Assembly (NCBI GenBank): GCA_937952975.1
Contig: CALFXX010000052.1
Span: 1-64,000 of the forward strand
DNA from: an uncultured Alcaligenaceae bacterium
Lineage (GTDB): Bacteria; Pseudomonadota; Gammaproteobacteria; Burkholderiales; Burkholderiaceae_B
DNA length: 64,000 bases
Reading direction: 5' to 3'
The notes beneath the pieces were generated by a model that saw nothing but the letters and a program-made list of their open reading frames with translations, did no database searches and was not told where the DNA came from. The position numbers and the translations under genes are program-made. Positions 63,971 through 64,000 of this stretch are shown here, piece by piece. The stretch's first letter is position 1. Each line of letters begins with the position of its first letter.

Positions 63971-64000
63971 TGGCTGCGCCGCACAGCAATGCCTTGGTTT
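63967..64000 (-). CDS. hisF: C-terminal end of imidazole glycerol phosphate synthase subunit HisF (partial)
   Basis: The frame entering from the right edge reads [10 protein letters not shown] and ends TGA, overlapping the hisI ATG. The position before hisI and the end sequence resemble HisF tails of Burkholderiales, where hisF precedes hisI. Confidence 0.6.
   Translation of the reverse strand, partial: NQGIAVRRSQ

Overview
The window looks like chromosome of a Burkholderiales betaproteobacterium, most likely Alcaligenaceae-like. This rests on three orphan Bug-type (TctC) solute receptors, a cytochrome bc1 operon petABC next to sspAB, and the order hisF-hisI-hisE-hinT-tatABC. Base composition is moderate and fairly even, with AT-rich dips at hipBA and upstream of the small XRE gene. 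I see no rRNA, insertion sequence, prophage, integrase or CRISPR array. There is one tRNA (Thr, UGU). Genus is not determined.

Layout. 1-2372: tail of an unknown gene, a DUF455 ferritin-like protein and a formylglycine-type phosphonate/phosphodiester hydrolase. 2380-4236: a hipBA toxin-antitoxin pair with an array of operator-like heptamers and a possible gene remnant. 4223-6655: a BenE transporter and an AraC regulator with a sigma-54 promoter. 6681-13331: one minus-strand operon for a peptide-type ABC importer followed by a GST and a cupin. 13508-15469: leuA behind a leucine-rich leader peptide that overlaps mutually exclusive hairpins, a ribosome-mediated attenuator not marked by ordinary gene calling. 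15524-21575: a membrane protein, rpoN, a conserved Cys-rich protein, prfC and an rhlE-type helicase. 21841-31461: a divergent cluster of alpha-E, circularly permuted ATP-grasp and transglutaminase-like proteins.

31439-46083 is an accessory catabolic region: hydroxyacid dehydrogenase, class II aldolase, PaiB-like protein, amidase, gamma-glutamyltransferase, deacetylase, Gfo/Idh/MocA oxidoreductase, three Bug receptors, two alpha/beta hydrolases and a MscS channel with a cyclic-nucleotide domain. 46295-53529: MaoC hydratase, Fe-alcohol dehydrogenase, soluble and membrane pyrophosphatases, and an M81/MlrC-like peptidase. 53594-64000 is housekeeping: tRNA-Thr, sspBA, petCBA, mscL, a Nif3-like gene, a DegS-like protease, an XRE regulator, tatCBA, hinT, hisE, hisI and the end of hisF.

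The most notable system is the 21.8-31.5 kb cluster. Both arms face perfectly spaced -24/-12 sigma-54 promoters in the shared intergenic region, and one of them is almost identical to the sigma-54 promoter upstream of the AraC gene at 5.5 kb. The gene for sigma-54 itself lies between the two sites. The cluster holds a stand-alone ATP-grasp plus alpha-E pair, a fused ATP-grasp/alpha-E protein, and two transglutaminase-fold proteins with intact Cys-His-Asp triads. This suggests an amide-bond-forming and hydrolysing peptide pathway induced under a sigma-54 stress such as nitrogen limitation. The product is unknown.
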